Shown here: positions 60,272 through 64,000 of the stretch, one piece after another
Layout of the letters: each line of letters opens with the position of its first letter
Position numbering within the stretch: the first letter of the stretch is position 1
Origin: Fumia sp045645505
Lineage (GTDB): Bacteria; Bacillota; Clostridia; Oscillospirales; Ruminococcaceae
Length of the DNA: 64,000 bases
Direction: 5' to 3'
Assembly: GCA_045645505.1 (NCBI GenBank)
Contig: JAZRIW010000019.1
Span: 8,870 to 72,869, forward strand
The notes under the pieces: generated by a model
Seen by the model: the letters and a program-made list of their open reading frames with translations, nothing else
Database searches by the model: none
Told to the model about the DNA's origin: nothing
Position numbers and translations under genes: made by a program

Positions 60272-61081
60272 ATGGTATCAGAGTATGAAATCAAAAAACA
60301 AATTTGTGAAATCGGAAAGCGTATTTATGACCAGGGAATGGTTGCTTCAAATGACGGAAACATCTCCGTTAAATTGAACGACAACGAATTCCTTTGCACA
60401 CCTACAGGTGTAAGTAAAGGATTTATGACTCCCGAATACATTTGTAAGGTTGACGCAGAAGGAAAGGTTATTCAGGCTAACCCCGGTTATCGTCCTTCTT
60501 CAGAAATCAAAATGCATATGAGAGTTTATAAAAACCGTCCCGATGTTACAGCAGTTGTTCATGCACATCCTGTTTATGCAACAAGCTTTGCTATCGCAGG
60601 TATTCCCCTCACACAACCCATTATGCCTGAGGCTGTTATTTCTTTAGGTTGTGTTCCGATTGCTGAATACGGAACTCCTTCTACTAACGAAATTCCTGAC
60701 GCAGTTGAAAAATACTTACAGTCATTTGATGCTGTTTTGCTTGAAAATCATGGTGCACTTGCTTTTTCTGATTCCTTACTTAACGCATATCATAAAATGG
60801 AATCTCTTGAATTCTATGCAAAACTTCTCTACATCTCAAAACAATTAGGCGGTCCTAAAGAACTTTCAAAAGAACAAGTTGAAAAACTTTATGAAATCCG
60901 CAGAATGTTCGGTATGAAAGGTAAACACCCTGCTGACCTTTGTGCAAACAAAAAACAAGGTCTTCCCAGTTGTCATGGTTGTGGTGGTAGTTGTGGTGAT
61001 TCCTGTAACTGCAACTCTTCAGTAAATGAAGATCTTGTTGCTCAGATTACAAGAAAAGTTATGGAACAACTTGGAAAATAA
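60272..61081 (+). CDS. fucA: class II aldolase (fuculose-1-phosphate aldolase type) with encapsulation-peptide tail
   Basis: A 269-aa zinc aldolase. The zinc ligands are H97 and H99 (HAHPVYA) and H160 (ENHGAL); SNDGNIS and SSEIKMHM complete the family pattern. It splits fuculose- or rhamnulose-1-phosphate into DHAP and L-lactaldehyde. A Cys-rich linker CHGCGGSCGDSCNC follows at about residues 230-245, then an amphipathic C-terminal helix NEDLVAQITRKVMEQLGK that looks like an encapsulation peptide. The length is about 50 aa above the family norm because of this tail. GGAGA site. Confidence 0.9.
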   Translation: MVSEYEIKKQICEIGKRIYDQGMVASNDGNISVKLNDNEFLCTPTGVSKGFMTPEYICKVDAEGKVIQANPGYRPSSEIKMHMRVYKNRPDVTAVVHAHPVYATSFAIAGIPLTQPIMPEAVISLGCVPIAEYGTPSTNEIPDAVEKYLQSFDAVLLENHGALAFSDSLLNAYHKMESLEFYAKLLYISKQLGGPKELSKEQVEKLYEIRRMFGMKGKHPADLCANKKQGLPSCHGCGGSCGDSCNCNSSVNEDLVAQITRKVMEQLGK

Positions 61082-61108
61082 TAAGACTTCTTTTGTGAGG
61101 TGTTTATT

Positions 61109-61576
61109 ATGACCGAAAAAGAAATTTCAAAACTTGTAAAAACCATTATTGAAAATTTACCAACTGACAGTATTACTCTTCATATGGCAAATAAACTTAT
61201 AAAAGCGGTACGGGAACGTGCCGATGAAATAGGCGTTAAAGCTGTAATTGCCGTTTTTGACAAACATTCAAATCCTGTTTCTGTTCAATGCATGGACGAT
61301 GCATACATAGCAAGTTTTGATATTGCTGTCAACAAAGCATACACCGTTACCGCTTTAAAAATGCCAACTACCGATCTTAAAAAATTAGCTGCACCGGGTG
61401 GATCACTTTACGGAATACAATTTACAAACAATGGAAAAATTGTTATTTTCGGAGGTGGAGTTCCGATTTATGATAAAAACAACAGACTTATCGGCGGATT
61501 GGGTGTCAGTGGTGGTACAGAAGAACAAGATACTGCTTTGGCTGAATTCGGAGCACAATGGTTTAAATCTATATGA
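61109..61576 (+). CDS. GlcG/HbpS-like (PduO C-terminal type) protein with N-terminal encapsulation-like helix
   Basis: A 155-aa protein of the GlcG/HbpS fold. KAVIAVFDKHSNPVS, AVNKAYTVTALKMPT and GGLGVSGGTEEQD are family blocks. The N-terminal EKEISKLVKTIIENL forms an amphipathic helix resembling an encapsulation peptide. Such domains occur in Pdu/GRM loci (the C-terminal part of PduO) and may bind haem or a cofactor; the role is unknown. I chose ATG 61109 after GAGGTG; a GTG three codons upstream is an alternative. Confidence 0.85.
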   Translation: MTEKEISKLVKTIIENLPTDSITLHMANKLIKAVRERADEIGVKAVIAVFDKHSNPVSVQCMDDAYIASFDIAVNKAYTVTALKMPTTDLKKLAAPGGSLYGIQFTNNGKIVIFGGGVPIYDKNNRLIGGLGVSGGTEEQDTALAEFGAQWFKSI

Positions 61577-61590
61577 AAGGAATGTTTACA

Positions 61591-62784
61591 ATGAATTCTG
61601 CTGATGTTGAAAATATTGTAAAGCAAATCATTGGTGAAATGCAAAGCCAAGGTATCACTGCTAAAAACCAAAGCTCTGCAATACCCAAAACCTCACGCGT
61701 TGCAATGCTCACATCACTTGAAAACTTTGAAATTAAAGAATATCCCATTCCTGTTCTCGGTGATGATGATATTCTTGTAAAAGTAGAAGGTTGTGGTGTT
61801 TGCGGTACTGACGCACATGAATTTAAACGTGACCCGTTTGGCCTTATCCCGGTAGCACTTGGACACGAAGGTACCGGTGAAATTGTTGCAATGGGTAAAA
61901 ATGTCAAAAAAGACAGTGCAGGTAAACCTCTTAATATCGGTGACAAAGTTGTTACCTGTATGATATTTAAAGACAATCCTGATATCACAATGTTCGACCT
62001 TAATAAACAAAATGTCGGCGGTGCTGATGTTTATGGTTTATTACCTGATGATGATGTTCATCTTAATGGTTGGTTTGCTGATTATTTAGTAGTTCATAAA
62101 GGTTCAACTATATTTAACGTAAGTGACCTCGATTTGGATTCACGTATATTAATAGAACCTTCTGCAGTTCTTATCCATGCTGTTGAACGTGCCAAGACAA
62201 CCGGCATACTCAGATTTAACAGCCGTGTAGTTGTACAGGGCTGCGGTCCCATAGGACTTCTTTGTATAGCTGTTTTAAGAACAATGGGTATTGAAAATAT
62301 AGTTGCTGTTGATGGTGAAGATAAACGTTTGCAATTTGCAAAAGAAATGGGTGCTGACAAATCAGTTAACTTCAAAAACCATAACGGCATTGAAGAATTG
62401 ACAAAAGCTGTTGAAAATGCTTTCGGTGGTTATCCTGCTGATTTTGCATTCCAGTGCACAGGCTCACCAATAGCACATGCCAATATTTACAAATTCATCC
62501 GCAACGGCGGCGGTTTATGTGAATTAGGATTCTTTATCAATGGTGGCGACGCAACAATCAACCCCCATTTTGATATTTGCGCTAAAGAAATCACAACAGT
62601 TGGCTCCTGGGTTTATACCTTGCGTGATTATGCAACTACATTTGATTTCCTTAAAAGAGCTAAAGCAATTGGACTTCCGCTTGAAAAACTCATTACACAT
62701 CGTTACCCATTAGAAAAGATAAACGATGCACTTAAGACCAACTTATCTATGCAGGGACTTAAGATTGCAATAATCAATGAGTAA
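61591..62784 (+). CDS. zinc-dependent medium-chain alcohol dehydrogenase with N-terminal encapsulation peptide
   Basis: A 397-aa MDR dehydrogenase. The catalytic zinc region is GCGVCGTDAHEF and GHEGTGEIV; the NAD-binding motif is QGCGPIGLLCI. The Cys4 structural zinc lobe of typical members is absent (no CxxCxxC set). The first 20 residues contain the amphipathic helix SADVENIVKQIIGEMQSQ, followed by a Ser/Pro-rich linker, as in encapsulated BMC enzymes. It may reduce lactaldehyde to 1,2-propanediol or handle propionaldehyde. GRM loci usually use iron-type dehydrogenases. ATG 61591 follows AAAGGA. Confidence 0.87.
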   Translation: MNSADVENIVKQIIGEMQSQGITAKNQSSAIPKTSRVAMLTSLENFEIKEYPIPVLGDDDILVKVEGCGVCGTDAHEFKRDPFGLIPVALGHEGTGEIVAMGKNVKKDSAGKPLNIGDKVVTCMIFKDNPDITMFDLNKQNVGGADVYGLLPDDDVHLNGWFADYLVVHKGSTIFNVSDLDLDSRILIEPSAVLIHAVERAKTTGILRFNSRVVVQGCGPIGLLCIAVLRTMGIENIVAVDGEDKRLQFAKEMGADKSVNFKNHNGIEELTKAVENAFGGYPADFAFQCTGSPIAHANIYKFIRNGGGLCELGFFINGGDATINPHFDICAKEITTVGSWVYTLRDYATTFDFLKRAKAIGLPLEKLITHRYPLEKINDALKTNLSMQGLKIAIINE

Positions 62785-62794
62785 GGGTGAAAAT

Positions 62795-63109
62795 ATGGGA
62801 AAAGCTGTAGGAATAATCGAAGTTTATGGTTTAACAGCTGCTTTTGTAGCTTGTGATGCAGGTTGTAAAGCCGCTGAAGTAACTGTTGAAAACTTCGATA
62901 AAAATAAACCCGGTAACCCGGATGGTTTAACTGTTCCTTTGATAGTGGCAGTTAAATTCCGCGGCAGTGTTTCAGCTGTTGAAGCAGCTATTGAAGCCGC
63001 AAGAGAAGCCGCAAATCAGATTTCAGGCGTTGTTTGTTCGCACATCATCCCTAATGTTGAGGATGATACTGAAAAAATGTTAAAGTTAAATGCATTTGAT
63101 AAAAATTAA
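62795..63109 (+). CDS. BMC shell hexamer protein (first of the series)
   Basis: A 104-aa BMC-H protein. GKAVGIIEVYGLTAAFVACDAGCKAAEVTVEN and KFRGSVSAVEAAIEAAREAAN are the BMC fold. It is the most divergent of the four here, with an acidic C-terminal tail and a longer loop (KNKPGNPDG) that could alter the pore. ATG 62795 follows AAGGGTG; the start lies within 11 bp of the dehydrogenase stop. Confidence 0.9.
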   Translation: MGKAVGIIEVYGLTAAFVACDAGCKAAEVTVENFDKNKPGNPDGLTVPLIVAVKFRGSVSAVEAAIEAAREAANQISGVVCSHIIPNVEDDTEKMLKLNAFDKN

Positions 63110-63128
63110 TTTTATGGAGGAATAAAAA

Positions 63129-63404
63129 ATGGCATTAGAAGCACTTGGTATGGTAGAAACAAGAGGTCTTGTAGCAGCAATCGAAGCTGCTGATGCAATG
63201 GTTAAAGCTGCAGAAGTACAACTCATCGGAACTGAAAAAATCGGTTCAGGACTTGTATCTGTTATGGTAAGAGGCGATGTAGGTGCAGTTAAAGCTGCTA
63301 CTGAAGCTGGTTCTGTTGCTGCATCTAAACTCGGTGAGCTTGTTGCAGTACATGTAATTCCCAGACCTCATAACGACGTTGAAAAGATTTTACCAAAACT
63401 TTAA
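63129..63404 (+). CDS. BMC shell hexamer protein (PduA/J-like)
   Basis: A 91-aa canonical BMC-H protein: MALEALGMVETRGLVAAIEAADAMVKAAEVQLIGTEKIGSGLVSVMVRGDVGAVKAATEAG. It forms the hexameric tiles with a central pore near the KIGSG loop. GGAGG site. Its first 85 codons are nearly identical to the last, truncated shell gene at 63863, implying tandem duplication. Confidence 0.95.
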   Translation: MALEALGMVETRGLVAAIEAADAMVKAAEVQLIGTEKIGSGLVSVMVRGDVGAVKAATEAGSVAASKLGELVAVHVIPRPHNDVEKILPKL

Positions 63405-63421
63405 TTAAGGAGTTTTTCTAA

Positions 63422-63739
63422 ATGAATTCTTTGGGATTTGTTGAAGTACAAAGTGTCACAGCAGGTATTGATGCACTTGATATTATGTGCAAAGCCGCTG
63501 ATGTCAACTTTGTTACCTGGGAAAGAAAACTCGGCGGAAGACTCGTTACAATAATTGTAGAAGGCAAAATATCTGCTGTAAAAGCTGCAGTTGAAGCAGC
63601 TGAAAGTGCAATTATAAAACCCGCCGCAACTGCTGTTATTGCAAGTCCACACAGTGAAACTCAGCGTATGGTATTACTTAGTGCCTCACGCATTAACAAA
63701 AAAGACTGCAATTCAGAAGAATACTTACAAGAAGTTTAG
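63422..63739 (+). CDS. BMC shell hexamer protein (diverged)
   Basis: A 105-aa BMC-H protein: LGFVEVQSVTAGIDALDIMCKAADVNFVTWERKLGGRLVTIIVEGKISAVKAAVEAAES. The pore loop KLGGR differs from KIGSG of its neighbours, and the helical C-terminus is extended by Ser/Arg/Lys-rich residues. AAGGAG site. It lies between the two closely related PduA/J-like copies. Confidence 0.92.
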   Translation: MNSLGFVEVQSVTAGIDALDIMCKAADVNFVTWERKLGGRLVTIIVEGKISAVKAAVEAAESAIIKPAATAVIASPHSETQRMVLLSASRINKKDCNSEEYLQEV

Positions 63740-63754
63740 AAAGGTGGAATTATT

Positions 63755-64000
63755 ATGGCTACCTCCCCAAAAAGCGGTACAAAATCCACCGCTTCAAAAC
63801 CGAAAACACCTACTGCTAAGCCGGTATCTGTTGAAAAAACATCTGTAAAGGAGAAAACTAAAATGGCACTTGAAGCACTTGGTATGGTAGAAACAAGAGG
63901 TCTCGTTGCAGCAATCGAAGCTGCTGACGCAATGGTTAAAGCTGCTAACGTAGAACTTATCGGAACTGAAAAAATCGGTTCAGGACTTGTATCTGTTATG
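63755..64000 (+). CDS. BMC shell hexamer protein with 36-residue N-terminal extension (partial, runs off the window)
   Basis: ATG 63755 follows AAAGGTGG and begins a 36-residue Lys/Ser/Thr/Pro-rich extension, then continues in frame into a canonical BMC-H domain at an internal ATG (63863) that has its own AAAGGAG site 9 nt upstream. The domain starts MALEALGMVETRGLV, almost identical to the protein at 63129. The gene is cut by the window end at about residue 82, before its C-terminus. Confidence 0.9.
   Translation, partial: MATSPKSGTKSTASKPKTPTAKPVSVEKTSVKEKTKMALEALGMVETRGLVAAIEAADAMVKAANVELIGTEKIGSGLVSVM

Noticed and set aside
1..64000. CRISPR arrays, rRNA genes, origin of replication
   Set aside because: No regularly spaced direct repeats with unique spacers, no rRNA-like stretches and no DnaA-box clusters were seen.

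Overview
The window looks like chromosomal DNA from a strictly anaerobic, low-GC, spore-forming member of the Clostridia. The pointers are the fused IspH/ribosomal protein S1 gene, the spore protease Gpr, Shine-Dalgarno sites close to GGAGG, a T-box leader, pyruvate phosphate dikinase, two glycyl radical enzymes and a dockerin-bearing secreted protein. All assignments come from reading the sequence; no database search was run.

Layout. 1-4.2 kb holds core genes (3' end of tmcAL, cmk, plsC, ispH-rpsA, a GtrA-like membrane protein). 4.5-8.3 kb encodes a large secreted multidomain dockerin protein. 8.3-21.1 kb has a membrane protein, a D-amino-acid-type transaminase, an ICMT-like methyltransferase, a three-gene cassette (LarA-type racemase, ECF S component, glycerate kinase) bounded by matching hairpins and IS-end-like repeats, ppdK, a lone GlmU-type acyltransferase domain, feoAB and a PrsA-like lipoprotein. 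21.3-33.3 kb has fba, then a LacI-controlled sugar operon (ManA-like, PIG-L deacetylase, DUF4380-like, fucose-isomerase-like, D-lyxose isomerase, PfkB kinase), followed by three cytoplasmic glycan-acting proteins. 33.4-35.2 kb is a prophage remnant with a tail-chaperone frameshift signal, a structured element ending in a copy of the tRNA-Ser 3' end, and tRNA-Ser(GGA). 35.3-46.8 kb holds ilvB-ilvN-ilvA behind a T-box, a thioesterase, an export adaptor/permease pair without an ATPase, the nifS-nifU-mnmA sulfur operon, rnhA, rpsT with a foldable leader, and gpr.

47-55.7 kb is a sugar-acid region: mannonate dehydratase, an SDR, two TIM-barrel isomerase/epimerases, then a glycyl radical activase and enzyme that do not fit a named class, a CDP-alcohol phosphatidyltransferase and a Gfo/Idh/MocA oxidoreductase. 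55.9-64 kb is the first part of a glycyl-radical microcompartment locus, closest to the fucose/rhamnose type (GRM5): a diol-dehydratase-like GRE, its activase, an EutS-like shell protein, an EutP-like GTPase, a class II aldolase, a GlcG-like protein, a zinc alcohol dehydrogenase and four hexameric shell proteins. The aldolase, GlcG-like protein and dehydrogenase carry encapsulation-peptide-like helices. The inferred route is aldolase to lactaldehyde, reduction to 1,2-propanediol, then dehydration to propionaldehyde inside the shell. The aldehyde dehydrogenase, PduL and vertex protein would lie beyond the window.

The strongest leads are the unclassified GRE in the mannonate region, the last shell protein with a 36-residue extension and a second in-frame start, the tRNA-Ser-derived structured element, and the repeat-bounded racemase/glycerate-kinase cassette.
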